NCBI GenBank assembly: GCA_028692955.1
Contig: JAQUWH010000010.1
Span: forward strand, 1 to 40,761
Direction: 5' to 3'
Length of the DNA stretch: 40,761 nucleotides
Origin: Clostridia bacterium
GTDB lineage: Bacteria; Bacillota; Clostridia; TANB77; CAG-465
Position numbers and translations under genes: made by a program. How positions within the stretch are numbered: the stretch's first letter is position 1; every line of letters starts with the position of its first letter. Below, piece by piece: positions 31,644 to 40,761 of the stretch. The notes beneath the pieces were generated by a model that was given only the letters and a program-made list of their open reading frames with translations, ran no database searches and was not told where the DNA came from.

Positions 31644-33434
31644 TTAAAGTGCCAACCCCACGGCAAGAACGGGACGGAACCCGAAACTGACGTCACTGCC
31701 ACCGTAGGTCGAAGTAGCCGCAAACACACCCGCATAAGAACCGACGCCGAAATGGCTACCACGTAACAGGCAAGGTAGAGAGGCATAACCGACTAGCATG
31801 TAATCTGCATTCCATCCTCTGGTATACTGACTGCCACTTGCTGAATCTCTTGATGTATCTTGTAACCATGCCCAGTCTTCTGTTCCTGAGGTATATTTTC
31901 CATAATAACTATTTCCATTTGATGTTTCCCATAGTGCATCACCTTTTTTGCTTGCAAAATTTGCATACGTTGCTGCTGCTAATCTTTTTCTAATGATATT
32001 TTGTGACTCCGCATTTCCTGAATTCCAAAGATTTACTCCTCCTTGTCCGTAATACGCTCCGCCTTCTTTTTCTTCGTCTCCTGGTTCATATACATCATAA
32101 TATTTCACATATTCTGTTTTTACTTTGTTACTTTGTACATGCTCTGCTTTCATATATGTTCCTATATATGTATTTCCATTATTTAATACAGATGCTACAT
32201 ATTCATATGCTCCTCCTGACATATCATATACCCCAGTTATATTTCCTGTTGTACTTGCTTTTACTCCCTTAGTTGTGTTATATTTTGCTAAATTTGCATT
32301 TCCTTCTACTAATCCGCCACTATCTTTGCTTGCTCCTGCATATCCTGTTTTTAGCTTATATGATCCAGCTGTCCAATCTCCGTATGGGTTATTCCATGGT
32401 TCTTGTCCATATTGACTTTGGCATAGGTATGCTACTGCTCCCCATTCTATATTCTTCATTTGATGTGTATCTATGTTAGTGCTAGTTCCCACACTTCCAT
32501 TACTACTTGTCATATTCATACTTACTGTTTGCATGTTTCCTGTATGAATATTTCTCCAACTATATACATCTGGTAATACTCTTACTTGTAAGGCTGTAGT
32601 ATTTCCTCCTCCAAAATTTGCTCCAGATGAGTCTACTTTATTTGAATCAGAACTACTTGCTTCATACTTTGCTACCCATATTCCTGAAAGTTGTGTATCT
32701 CCAAACGTAAATGCTGGATGTATTGTATATCCTTCTATACTACTTCCATCACTTGCTACATTACTTGTTCCACTTAAAAACTTGATGTTAATTTTCTCTG
32801 CTGTTGTTGTGTGAGGATTATCTATTTTGTATGCATATCTTGGTATCCATACCCAATACGCTTTATTTCCATTATTATTTGTATAGATATTTGCCCATTT
32901 CTTTTGTGCATAGTCATACCAGCTTGAATCTTTATCTGCTGCTGTTATTTCCATCTCTGTTTCTACGTTACTAGCATCCCATTTTACCACTTTTGTTGTA
33001 GCGCTTGGTAAATACGATAGATTTGGTTTGTTATACTTTAATCCACCTACTTCTACTGTACTTGTTTTTCCTATAATCTCCTCTACTATTTGTGATCTTT
33101 TTGTATCTGATCCTGTATATACAAGTTTTCCTTGTTCTACTTTTAATTCACTATCATATTGAGTCACTCCTGGTACATAATCCGATACTTTCCCATTCAT
33201 ACCTGTTATATCGAATGTTCCGTCGTTTTTAGCAAGTTCATTTAGAGCGTATAGATTTAATTGCTCATTAATACTTGCTACATCACTTCTAAAAGTTGCT
33301 TCTTTTGCATTCTCTACTGGATTATTGTTATTTAATGTTAGTATTACTGCAGCTGCCAATATAATCACTACGATTATCGTTATAACTAGCGTGATAAGAC
33401 TAATACCTCTCTTTACATTTCCCTTTGCTTTCAC
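31644..33434 (-). CDS. Pseudopilin-anchored C-type-lectin/FGE-like protein, probable DGR target
   Basis: 596 residues. The N-terminus is a type III (prepilin-like) signal, VKRGISLITLVITIIVVIILAAAVILTL, with Thr instead of the usual Glu at +5. A pilin-like helix follows to about residue 75. The body (about 185-596) has the formylglycine-generating-enzyme/C-type-lectin pattern: AYWVWIPRYAYKI, WVAKYEAS, IEWGAVAYLCQSQYG, GVYDMSGGAYEYVASV. The last 50 residues hold a hypervariable-type segment within the framework LLRG-GSYAGVFA-FGFRPVLAV. Read as the binding module of a surface lectin diversified by a retroelement. An ATG at 33449 overlaps the ribosome site GGAGG; the GTG at 33434 sits 8 bases from it and is preferred. 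No enzymatic role is implied. Confidence 0.85.
   Translation of the reverse strand: MKAKGNVKRGISLITLVITIIVVIILAAAVILTLNNNNPVENAKEATFRSDVASINEQLNLYALNELAKNDGTFDITGMNGKVSDYVPGVTQYDSELKVEQGKLVYTGSDTKRSQIVEEIIGKTSTVEVGGLKYNKPNLSYLPSATTKVVKWDASNVETEMEITAADKDSSWYDYAQKKWANIYTNNNGNKAYWVWIPRYAYKIDNPHTTTAEKINIKFLSGTSNVASDGSSIEGYTIHPAFTFGDTQLSGIWVAKYEASSSDSNKVDSSGANFGGGNTTALQVRVLPDVYSWRNIHTGNMQTVSMNMTSSNGSVGTSTNIDTHQMKNIEWGAVAYLCQSQYGQEPWNNPYGDWTAGSYKLKTGYAGASKDSGGLVEGNANLAKYNTTKGVKASTTGNITGVYDMSGGAYEYVASVLNNGNTYIGTYMKAEHVQSNKVKTEYVKYYDVYEPGDEEKEGGAYYGQGGVNLWNSGNAESQNIIRKRLAAATYANFASKKGDALWETSNGNSYYGKYTSGTEDWAWLQDTSRDSASGSQYTRGWNADYMLVGYASLPCLLRGSHFGVGSYAGVFAATSTYGGSDVSFGFRPVLAVGLAL
31651..31800 (-). 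other. Putative DGR variable repeat (VR)
   Basis: Composition breaks sharply here: about 57% GC (86 of 150 by count) against about 30-35% around it, and only 14 A of 150 on the sense strand. In the two blocks SHFGVGSY and ATSTYGGSDVSF, 19 of 20 codons end in C or T (the exception is TCG), with many GGC, GTC, TTC, GAC and AGC codons this genome otherwise avoids. This is what repeated A-to-N change of AAC/AAT template codons gives. The last about 40 bases (GGGTTCCGTCCCG onward) are GC-rich and A-poor, like an IMH-type end of a VR. Confidence 0.75.
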
Positions 33435-33449
33435 TATCAATTCCTCCAT

Positions 33450-33813
33450 TTTTACATTATTATATTAACTATTGTTTACATTTTTAATAGTTGTATTATA
33501 TAACATATATTATTTATATTTTATCGTATACTACTTCTTTTTGCAACTATTTTCGACATCTTTCTACTCAATTTCGGATTCATTCATTTATTTTGTGTAT
33601 ATTCATTATATTTTATGCGAAGTATCTTTCCCTATAAAAATAATATAATTAATTTGTTAGGAATTTAAGAGAATTTAGTAAAAGAGATTAAAACTAAGCA
33701 CAATTGCATCAATATTTAGTTAAAATTTAGAACTTTAAACTAGAATACATTTATTTTCTCATTTTACTCTCTTGTCATGTCTAAAAATCATGATTTTAAA
33801 GTATTTTAGCAAT
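33450..33813. other. AT-rich upstream region of the lectin-like gene
   Basis: About 360 bases with no ORF I can support on either strand. It holds the promoter described at 33518-33546, a TGTCGAA heptamer at 33552-33558 and otherwise AT-rich sequence without clear hairpins. Confidence 0.6.
33518..33558 (-). promoter_or_regulatory. Promoter of the lectin-like gene with a Spo0A-box-like heptamer
   Basis: On the minus strand TTGCAA (33546-33541), a 17-base spacer and TAAAAT (33523-33518) lie about 80 bases before the GTG. Immediately upstream is TGTCGAA (33558-33552), identical to the Spo0A box core. A few such heptamers are expected by chance in 40 kb, so the regulator link is weak. Confidence 0.45.
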
Positions 33814-33897
33814 AGTAAAGGAGATGACTTCAATATCATCTCCTTTACTACTGCTTTTATTATTTTTAGAAATTTACACCCCAACTATTGACAAAGA
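33814..33897. repeat. Direct repeat copy B, after the transglutaminase-like gene
   Basis: Partner of 31489-31573 in the same orientation. Here the inverted repeat is perfect: AGTAAAGGAGATGA/TCATCTCCTTTACT (33814-33827 with 33836-33849), 14 bp. It may act as a terminator for the gene ending at 33944, though no T-run follows on the minus strand. The shared ATTTCATATAATT continues after position 33903. Confidence 0.8.
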
Positions 33898-33943
33898 GTC
33901 CTTATTTCATATAATTATCTCAAACACTATCTATACGTATCCT

Positions 33944-35146
33944 TTATTTTTTAAATACAATATATGTATCTAAAATATTGTAATAAACAAATTTAGTAGA
34001 GTTTTTTTCTAAATAATTTGTATAATTTCCATTCTTTAGTACACGAATAGTCTTATCTGGTATATCTGATATATTAGACGTTTTAAACTCCAGTAGTTTT
34101 GTATTTTTGTTGTTATCTAATACTTTTTTTAGTATCGTATCAAAAGAGTTGGCATTATCTATAAAGCTTCCTGTTTTTACATAGTAATTATTTGTTGTTG
34201 CAGTTGCTTTTGGCAGCTTTTCCGGTTCATCGATTATATGTGTCTTCTTAATTTCTCCATCCGTTATATTGAAATAAGAATGAACAACTACATTACCCTT
34301 ATCTGATTCGATCGACTTGTTAGAAGTTAAATCTGTATGATACCACTCATTATCAAGTTTAACTAAATTCCAGGCATGAGCTTCCGCTTTTAAATTACCA
34401 GAAACCACAATGGAAGAAACATTTACTTTATCAAGAATGACTTGTAAAGACTTTGCTATTCCATCACATACGGCAGAATTTTCGATTAATGCACCATAAA
34501 TATTATGACATTTATTTGGTATATCACTTATCTTTTCATATTTGTAATAATTGATTTTTTCACCTAAATAATCATGTAGTTTTACTTCGTTATTAAAATC
34601 TTCCCCATCAACAAGGTTACACGCTTTTACTATTTCTTCTATTTTAGTCGATATCTCTTTTACTTTTTCATCTAATTTTTCCACAGTTTCCACAGAATAA
34701 TTTAAATTGATTTTCACTCTTGTTTTAGTAAGAGTTTCAACCGATTCAACAGAGTATTTTTCCTCTAAATAAAATACATCTGGATGATCCAATAAAAATT
34801 TATGAAGAGTGATTTCTATATCTTTCATTGCAGTATCAGAATCAACAAAATTGTATTCTTTGATATCTATTTTGTTTTCTAATGTTTTTACCCCATTAGC
34901 TATTGCAGTATATATTTTTTTTTGTTCATCTGACAATGTATCAAAGTAGAATGTATTGTTAGTGATTCCAAGGTCATTTACTTTAAAATTGGCATCATAG
35001 GCAACATTCTTTTTTGTGGTAAAGCTATCCGCAATATCACTTATCATCAATCTTAAATGATTCGTTATCTTTGGATTTTTATAGACTAAAAACACTCCTC
35101 CAACTAGTATAACGCATATGAAAAAAACAATTAAAAACTTCTTCAT
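33944..35146 (-). CDS. Secreted or membrane-anchored transglutaminase-like protein
   Basis: 400 residues. An N-terminal hydrophobic helix (KKFLIVFFICVILVGGVFLVY) acts as a signal or anchor. The core has the transglutaminase/cysteine-protease-fold triad: Cys in ENSAVCDGIAKSLQVIL, His in EAHAWNLVKLDNEWYHTD, and the Asp of YHTDLT. The N-terminal half (about 60-190) resembles the helical region that precedes such domains in clostridial wall proteins. It probably cross-links or cleaves peptide bonds of surface proteins or peptidoglycan; substrate unknown. It has its own promoter after the rpoC terminator, and sits in the gap between rpoC and rpsL where Firmicutes usually carry an L7Ae-family gene. 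Confidence 0.85.
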   Translation of the reverse strand: MKKFLIVFFICVILVGGVFLVYKNPKITNHLRLMISDIADSFTTKKNVAYDANFKVNDLGITNNTFYFDTLSDEQKKIYTAIANGVKTLENKIDIKEYNFVDSDTAMKDIEITLHKFLLDHPDVFYLEEKYSVESVETLTKTRVKINLNYSVETVEKLDEKVKEISTKIEEIVKACNLVDGEDFNNEVKLHDYLGEKINYYKYEKISDIPNKCHNIYGALIENSAVCDGIAKSLQVILDKVNVSSIVVSGNLKAEAHAWNLVKLDNEWYHTDLTSNKSIESDKGNVVVHSYFNITDGEIKKTHIIDEPEKLPKATATTNNYYVKTGSFIDNANSFDTILKKVLDNNKNTKLLEFKTSNISDIPDKTIRVLKNGNYTNYLEKNSTKFVYYNILDTYIVFKK

Positions 35147-35177
35147 GAATTTCTCCCCTTATTTTAATATATAATCT

Positions 35178-35206
35178 ATTTTATTATATATTCCATTATT
35201 TTTCAA
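35178..35206 (-). promoter_or_regulatory. σA promoter of the transglutaminase-like gene
   Basis: On the minus strand TTGAAA (35206-35201), a 17-base spacer and TAAAAT (35183-35178), directly after the rpoC terminator. Confidence 0.6.
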
Positions 35207-35208
35207 CG

Positions 35209-35246
35209 TAAAAAAAGAAAATTGGCATATTTTTACCAATTTTCCC
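35209..35246 (-). terminator. Terminator of rpoB-rpoC
   Basis: A 9-bp stem GAAAATTGG/CCAATTTTC (35217-35225 with 35236-35244) is followed on the minus strand by TTTTTTT. It starts about 12 bases after the rpoC stop. Confidence 0.9.
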
Positions 35247-35257
35247 TTTTCGCTCTA

Positions 35258-38200
35258 TTATTCCTTGATTTCATCTAATATATATTCTTCTGTTGTAATA
35301 TCTTCTGAAAAAGAACTTTCAGTCTCATCACTTTCAATATCAATATCTTCGTAATCAATAATTCCAGTACCTGCTGGTATTAGACGACCAATGATAACAT
35401 TTTCTTTTAATCCAAGTAATTTATCTACTTTTCCTTTGACAGCAGCGTCAGTTAACACCCTAGCGGTTTCTTGGAAGGATGCAGCAGATAAGAATGAATC
35501 TGTTTGTAACGCAATCTTAGTAATACCCTGTAGAGTTTTATCTCCTTTTGCCAATTTTTTGCCATTTTCAAGTGCATCTTTATTTGCTTGGTTAAACTCT
35601 TTCATATCGACAGTAGATCCAGCAATAAGAGAAGTTTCACCAGCATCAGTTACTAGTATCTTCCTTAACATTTGTCTACCAACAATTTCAACATGTTTAT
35701 CATTGATATGAACACCTTGTGTTCTATATACCTTTTGAACTTCATCAATTAGATAGTTTTCAACAGCGATATCTCCATTAATACGTATAATATCATGTGG
35801 ATCTAAAGAACCTTCTGTAATTCTATCTCCTGCTTTTATTGTCATACCATCAGATACAACAAGTCTCATACCATATGGAATAATATATCTTTCAACATAT
35901 TTATCGTCACGTGTTACAATTACTTCCTTATTAGAACCATGTTCTCCAATTGTTACAGTACCATCAATTTCAGATACCATAGCAACACCTTTTGGCTTTC
36001 TAGCTTCAAACAGTTCTTCAACCCTAGGAAGACCTTGCGTGATATCAGATCCTGCAACACCACCACTATGAATTGTTCTCATCGTAAGTTGTGTTCCCGG
36101 TTCTCCGATAGATTGTGCGGCGATAATACCAATTGCTTCACCTGGTGTAATAGGTTCACCCGTTGCAAGGTTTTTACCATAACATTTTGCGCAAACACCT
36201 CTTACAGATTCACAAGTAAATGCAGATCGAATTTCTACCTTTTCTATTCCTGTTTTTACAATTTGTTCTGCTATATCTTCTGTCACATAAGTATTACGTG
36301 CAAACAATACAGTTCCTTTTTTATCAAGAATATCTTGTGATAAGAATCTACCTTCAATTCTTTCTACTAGTCTTTCAATTGGTTCTCCACTTTCCATGAT
36401 TGCTTCTACAGTAAATCCTTTATGTGTACCACAATCATCTTCCATAACGATAACGTCTTGGTTAACATCTACAAGTCTTCTTGTTAAGTAACCAGAGTCA
36501 GCTGTTCTTAAGGCTGTATCAGCAAGTCCTTTTCTTGCACCATGTGATGCAATAAAGAATTCGATAACATCTAGTCCTTCTTTAAAGTTAGATTTAATTG
36601 GTAATTCAATCGTTCTACCCATTGTATCCGCCATCAATCCACGCATACCACCAAGTTGTCTTATTTGAGTAGGGTTACCCCTTGCTCCTGTATTTGCCAT
36701 CATTTGTAATGGATTCATAATATTAGGATTATTCATGATTTCAGATTGTATTTTATCTGTTGCGTCTGACCATATTTTAATAATCTCGTTATACCTTTCA
36801 TCATTGGAAATAAGACCACGTTTAAAGTTCTTCAATACTTTTTCAGCATCTTCTTCCGCTTTTGCAAGGATTTGAGGTTTACTTTCTGGTATTTCAATAT
36901 CAGAAACTGATATGGTAACAGCAGCCTGAGTTGAGTATTTGTATCCTTTTTCTTTAATATCATCCAAAACAACTGCAGTTCTTGCAATACCATGTTTTGC
37001 AATACATTTATCCACAATTTGACCAAGTTGCTTTTTCTTAACTTCAAAATCTATTTCTAATTTTAAGAAATTTTCTTCTTTACTTCTATCGATATAACCC
37101 ATATCTTGTGGAATATAACTATTAAAAATTAATCGTCCAGCAGTTGCATCGATGATCCCTGTATACACTTTACCATTTACTTCTTTTGATACTCTTACTT
37201 TAATAGGTGCATGCATACCAATGATTTTCTCATCATAGGCCATCATAACTTCATCGACAGTTGAAAATACTTTTCCACTACCAGGTTCAGTATCAATGAC
37301 TACTGTTAAGTAAAAACTACCAAGTATCATATCCATTGATGGAACCGCAACCGGCTTACCATCTTGTAGTTTTAATAAGTTATTAGAAGCAAGCATCAAC
37401 ATTTTTGCTTCTGCTACCGCCTCCGGTGATAATGGAACGTGAACGGCCATTTGATCACCATCAAAGTCAGCATTAAACGCTGTACAAACAAGTGGGTGAA
37501 GTTTAATTGCTCTACCTTCGACTAAAACAGGCTCAAAAGCTTGAATGCCAAGTCTATGTAGCGTTGGAGCACGGTTTAATAGTACTGGTCTGTCTTTGAT
37601 AACATCCTCTAGTACATCCCATACTTCAACAGCAGTTCTTTCAACCATTCTTTTTGCATTTTTTATATTAAAAGCAATGCCTCTTTTTACTAATTCTTTC
37701 ATTACAAATGGTTTGAATAATTCAAGTGCCATTTCTCTTGGTAATCCACATTGGTGAATTTTTAGTGCAGGCCCAACAACGATAACAGAACGTCCAGAAT
37801 AGTCCACACGCTTACCAAGTAAGTTTTGTCTAAATCTACCTTGTTTACCTTTTAGCATATCTGATAGAGATTTTAAAGCTCTACCGCCAGCACCAGTAAT
37901 TGGTCTGCCACGCCTACCATTATCAATCAAAGCATCTACTGATTCTTGAAGCATTCTTTTTTCATTTCTTACAATGATATCAGGTGCTTCTAACTCTAGT
38001 AGTCTTTTTAATCTGTTATTTCTGTTTATAACTCTTCTATATAAATCGTTAAGATCAGAAGTAGCAAATCTTCCACCATCTAATTGCACCATCGGACGCA
38101 AGTCTGGTGGTATAACAGGTAACGCTTCTAGTATCATCCATTCTGGTTGATTACCAGATTCGATGAATGCTTCAACTGTTTCCATTCTCTTAATTAATTT

Positions 38201-38815
38201 AGCGCGTTTAGCACCGGTTGCTTTTTCTAAGTCTTTTTTAATTCCTTTTTGTAATTTTAGTAAATCTATCTTTTGTAATAGTTCTCTAATTGCTTCAGCA
38301 CCCATGCCAACTCTAATGCCATTTGTGCCACATTTTTCTAGAACTTCTCTATACTCTTTTTCATTGATGACGTCACATTCTTTAAACCCACTTTCCTTTG
38401 CTTCTAATACAACGTATGAGGCAAAGTACAACACTTTTTCTAATGCTTTTGGTGACATATCTAAAATAAGAGCCATTCTACCAGGAATACCCTTGAAAAA
38501 CCAGATGTGAGATACAGGGCATGCAAGTTCAATATGCCCTAATCTTTCACGTCTTACTTTCTTTTTTGTAACTTCAACACCACATCTGTCACAAATAATA
38601 CCCTTATATCTTACTTTTTTATATTTACCACAATAACATTCCCAATCTTTTGTTGGTCCAAATATCTTTTCACAAAATAGACCATCTCTTTCAGGTTTTA
38701 AAGTTCTGTAGTTGATAGTTTCTGGTTTCTTCACTTCGCCTTTAGACCATTCTCTAATCTTTTCTGGAGAAGCAAGACCAATACTTAATCTATCAAAATT
38801 ATCCATATCTTGCAT
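35258..38815 (-). CDS. rpoC: RNA polymerase β' subunit
   Basis: Catalytic clamp subunit of RNA polymerase. 1185 residues, full length for Firmicutes. Landmarks in order: the N-terminal zinc site [37 protein letters not shown]; the clamp helices with [28 protein letters not shown] with the Mg-binding aspartates; the bridge helix/trigger loop region [25 protein letters not shown]; the second zinc site with [13 protein letters not shown]; and [15 protein letters not shown]. The C-terminus ends in an acidic tail ([14 protein letters not shown]). AAGGAGG lies 10 bases before the ATG. It starts 21 bases after rpoB. Confidence 0.98.
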   Translation of the reverse strand: MQDMDNFDRLSIGLASPEKIREWSKGEVKKPETINYRTLKPERDGLFCEKIFGPTKDWECYCGKYKKVRYKGIICDRCGVEVTKKKVRRERLGHIELACPVSHIWFFKGIPGRMALILDMSPKALEKVLYFASYVVLEAKESGFKECDVINEKEYREVLEKCGTNGIRVGMGAEAIRELLQKIDLLKLQKGIKKDLEKATGAKRAKLIKRMETVEAFIESGNQPEWMILEALPVIPPDLRPMVQLDGGRFATSDLNDLYRRVINRNNRLKRLLELEAPDIIVRNEKRMLQESVDALIDNGRRGRPITGAGGRALKSLSDMLKGKQGRFRQNLLGKRVDYSGRSVIVVGPALKIHQCGLPREMALELFKPFVMKELVKRGIAFNIKNAKRMVERTAVEVWDVLEDVIKDRPVLLNRAPTLHRLGIQAFEPVLVEGRAIKLHPLVCTAFNADFDGDQMAVHVPLSPEAVAEAKMLMLASNNLLKLQDGKPVAVPSMDMILGSFYLTVVIDTEPGSGKVFSTVDEVMMAYDEKIIGMHAPIKVRVSKEVNGKVYTGIIDATAGRLIFNSYIPQDMGYIDRSKEENFLKLEIDFEVKKKQLGQIVDKCIAKHGIARTAVVLDDIKEKGYKYSTQAAVTISVSDIEIPESKPQILAKAEEDAEKVLKNFKRGLISNDERYNEIIKIWSDATDKIQSEIMNNPNIMNPLQMMANTGARGNPTQIRQLGGMRGLMADTMGRTIELPIKSNFKEGLDVIEFFIASHGARKGLADTALRTADSGYLTRRLVDVNQDVIVMEDDCGTHKGFTVEAIMESGEPIERLVERIEGRFLSQDILDKKGTVLFARNTYVTEDIAEQIVKTGIEKVEIRSAFTCESVRGVCAKCYGKNLATGEPITPGEAIGIIAAQSIGEPGTQLTMRTIHSGGVAGSDITQGLPRVEELFEARKPKGVAMVSEIDGTVTIGEHGSNKEVIVTRDDKYVERYIIPYGMRLVVSDGMTIKAGDRITEGSLDPHDIIRINGDIAVENYLIDEVQKVYRTQGVHINDKHVEIVGRQMLRKILVTDAGETSLIAGSTVDMKEFNQANKDALENGKKLAKGDKTLQGITKIALQTDSFLSAASFQETARVLTDAAVKGKVDKLLGLKENVIIGRLIPAGTGIIDYEDIDIESDETESSFSEDITTEEYILDEIKE

Positions 38816-38836
38816 ACTTTAAATTCCTCCTTAAAC

Positions 38837-40761
38837 CTATTCTTCGTCTTCTACAACATCAATGAATTTTTCATCTAATGTATCGTCATCCTCAATTAAT
38901 TCGCCTTCCTCATCCTCTAAAGACATTCCAGCAAAGTCATTATCTGTCACAGCTAATTCTTCATCTTCATCAAAATTTGGTTCAATACCATCAGTGTCAT
39001 CTTCCATTGATTCTCTTAATTCAAGTCTTTCATCTTCTCGATACATTTGAAGATCTAAGCCTAAACTTTGCAATTCCTTTGTAAGTACTCTAAATGATTC
39101 AGGAATTCCAGGTTTTGGTATACTTTCACCTTTTACAATGGCTTCATATGTTTTTAAACGACCTACGATATCGTCTGATTTTACAGTAAGCATTTCTTGT
39201 AGTGTATAAGAAGCTCCATAGGCTTCCAATGCCCATACTTCCATCTCACCAAATCTTTGGCCACCAAATTGCGCCTTACCTCCAAGAGGTTGTTGTGTTA
39301 CTAGCAAATATGGTCCTATCGAACGAGCATGTATTTTATCTTCAACCATGTGATATAGTTTTAGCATATACATATACCCAACTGTTACTTCTGCATCTAA
39401 TAACTCGCCTGTTCTTCCGTCACGAATTGGGAATTTACCAGTAGGATTTAATCCTTGTTTTTTAAATAGTTCTATGATATCAGATTCTTTTGCACCATCA
39501 AATACTGGTGTTGCTACTTTCCACCCAAGTTGTTTTGCAGCATAGCCAAGATGTACTTCAAGCAGCTGACCAACATTCATACGAGAAGGTAGTCCAAGTG
39601 GATTTAACACAATCTGTAATGGAGTACCATCTGGTAAATACGGCATATCTTCTCTTGGTAATATTCTAGAGATAACACCTTTGTTACCATGTCTACCAGA
39701 AAGTTTATCACCAACAGAAATTTTTCTTTTTTGTGCAATATAAATTCTAACGACTTTATGAACACCAGCAGATAATTCATCGCAATTATCTCTTGTAAAT
39801 ATTTTTACATTAACAATGGTACCTGATTCACCATGTGGAACTCTAAGAGAGGTATCTCTTACTTCTCTAGCTTTTTCACCAAAGATAGCACGTAGTAATT
39901 TTTCTTCAGCAGTAAGTTCTGTTTCACCTTTTGGAGTTACTTTACCAACAAGAATATCTCCTGGTCTTACTTCTGCGCCGATACGAATAATTCCGTTTTC
40001 ATCAAGATCTTTTAAGACATCGTCACCAACATTTGGAACTTCTCTTGTAATTTCTTCAGGTCCAAGTTTAGTATCTCTTGCTTCACAATCATAATCTTCA
40101 ATATGTATTGTGGTAAGCACATCATCTCTTACTAAGTCTTCAGAAATTAATATAGCATCTTCATAGTTATAACCTTCCCATGTCATAAATCCAACTAGTA
40201 TATTCTTACCTAATGCTAATTCTCCATTTTCAGTTGATGGTCCGTCTACTATAACGTCACCTTTTTTAACTTTTTCACCTTTTATAACAATAGGTTTTTG
40301 GTTAATACAAGTTCCTTGGTTTGATCTTTGATACTTTATCAAATGATACTCATCTTTTCCAGTTTTAGTATCAATTATAATTTTATTTGCATCAACATAA
40401 GATACGACACCATCATTTTTTGCAGTTAATACAATTCTTGAGTCTACTGCCGCCTTATATTCTATTCCTGTTCCAACAATTGGGCTTTCAGCTTTTATTA
40501 ATGGAACAGCTTGACGTTGCATGTTTGCACCCATAAGTGCACGTTTTGCATCATCGTTTTCAAGGAATGGTATCATAGCAGTTGCAACTGAAACAAGTTG
40601 TTTTGGAGATACATCCATTAAATCAACTTTTTCTTTTTCTGTTTCAAATATTTCATCTTGAAATCTAACTTTAACTCTTTTATTCAAAAATCTATTTTCT
40701 TCATCGAGTGGTTCATTTGCTTGTGCAACTATATATCTATCTTCATCTTCTGCAGTCATGT
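38837..40761 (-). CDS. rpoB: RNA polymerase β subunit, N-terminal part outside the window
   Basis: The frame is open to the window edge, so about the first half of the protein is missing, including most of the rifampicin cluster. Visible landmarks: [81 protein letters not shown] and the C-terminal [21 protein letters not shown]. An unusual acidic tail of about 58 residues ([13 protein letters not shown]...DVVEDEE) follows the conserved end. The ATG at 40759 is internal, not the start. Co-transcribed with rpoC. Confidence 0.97.
   Translation of the reverse strand, partial: MTAEDEDRYIVAQANEPLDEENRFLNKRVKVRFQDEIFETEKEKVDLMDVSPKQLVSVATAMIPFLENDDAKRALMGANMQRQAVPLIKAESPIVGTGIEYKAAVDSRIVLTAKNDGVVSYVDANKIIIDTKTGKDEYHLIKYQRSNQGTCINQKPIVIKGEKVKKGDVIVDGPSTENGELALGKNILVGFMTWEGYNYEDAILISEDLVRDDVLTTIHIEDYDCEARDTKLGPEEITREVPNVGDDVLKDLDENGIIRIGAEVRPGDILVGKVTPKGETELTAEEKLLRAIFGEKAREVRDTSLRVPHGESGTIVNVKIFTRDNCDELSAGVHKVVRIYIAQKRKISVGDKLSGRHGNKGVISRILPREDMPYLPDGTPLQIVLNPLGLPSRMNVGQLLEVHLGYAAKQLGWKVATPVFDGAKESDIIELFKKQGLNPTGKFPIRDGRTGELLDAEVTVGYMYMLKLYHMVEDKIHARSIGPYLLVTQQPLGGKAQFGGQRFGEMEVWALEAYGASYTLQEMLTVKSDDIVGRLKTYEAIVKGESIPKPGIPESFRVLTKELQSLGLDLQMYREDERLELRESMEDDTDGIEPNFDEDEELAVTDNDFAGMSLEDEEGELIEDDDTLDEKFIDVVEDEE

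Noticed and set aside
32003-32479. Several plus-strand frames over the lectin-like gene
   Set aside because: Low-complexity Leu/Tyr/His translations in all frames, typical antisense shadows.
31644-33434. Formylglycine-generating enzyme or sulfatase-maturation function for the lectin-like gene
   Set aside because: The fold is shared, but the pilin-type anchor and the hypervariable-type C-terminus point to a binding protein; I see no catalytic cysteine pair.

Overview
The window is low-GC DNA (roughly 30% by eye) from a spore-forming Gram-positive, most likely a Clostridia-type Firmicute. The evidence is the spore germination protease gene gpr with a σG-like promoter, TrmFO, a sortase with an LPXTG substrate, the Wzx/Wzy capsule machinery with a CpsB/C/D phosphorelay, strong AAGGAGG ribosome sites and frequent GTG/TTG starts. 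Almost every gene is on the minus strand, so the transcription order runs from the right end to the left.

Right to left: the 3' part of rpoB and all of rpoC (35258-40761) end at a strong terminator. Two accessory genes follow between rpoC and the str operon, each with its own promoter: a secreted transglutaminase-like protein (33944-35146) and a pseudopilin-anchored protein with a C-type-lectin/FGE-like C-terminus (31644-33434). The str operon rpsL-rpsG-fusA-tuf (26783-31270) then runs from a consensus promoter (TTGACA-17-TATAAT) to a strong terminator. After a vanZ-like gene comes an 11-gene surface-polysaccharide operon (13635-25988): sugar-phosphate transferase, three glycosyltransferase genes of the GT4 and GT2 types, a Wzy polymerase, a GT-D transferase, an acetyltransferase, a pyruvyl transferase, a Wzx flippase, an FrhB-like iron-sulfur protein and a membrane acyltransferase. 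An LCP ligase gene and a cpsC-cpsD-cpsB control operon follow, each with its own promoter. Further left are a membrane-anchored protein of unknown function, a sortase plus thioester-adhesin pair, hflX, trmFO-holA, gpr and a cut-off bactofilin-like membrane protein. The only plus-strand transcription unit (2070-2681) carries an 8-codon ORF with a perfect Shine-Dalgarno and a 140-residue unknown protein.

The most interesting signal is the 3' end of the lectin-like gene (31651-31800). It is about 57% GC in DNA of about 30% GC, its sense strand is only about 9% adenine, and almost every codon at the predicted ligand-binding positions ends in C or T. It encodes the RG..-GxxAGVFA-GFRPVL framework. 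This is the signature of a variable repeat written by a diversity-generating retroelement (DGR) through adenine mutagenesis of AAY codons. No reverse transcriptase or template repeat lies in the window, so this would be a remote target. The gene is bracketed by two direct repeats of about 85 nt and sits in a normally conserved ribosomal/RNA-polymerase gene cluster, which suggests it arrived as a cassette.

Taken together, much of the window builds the cell surface: a diversifiable pilin-like lectin, a covalent (thioester) adhesin with its sortase, a polysaccharide with its ligase and tyrosine-phosphorylation control, and secreted transglutaminase-like and bactofilin-like proteins.
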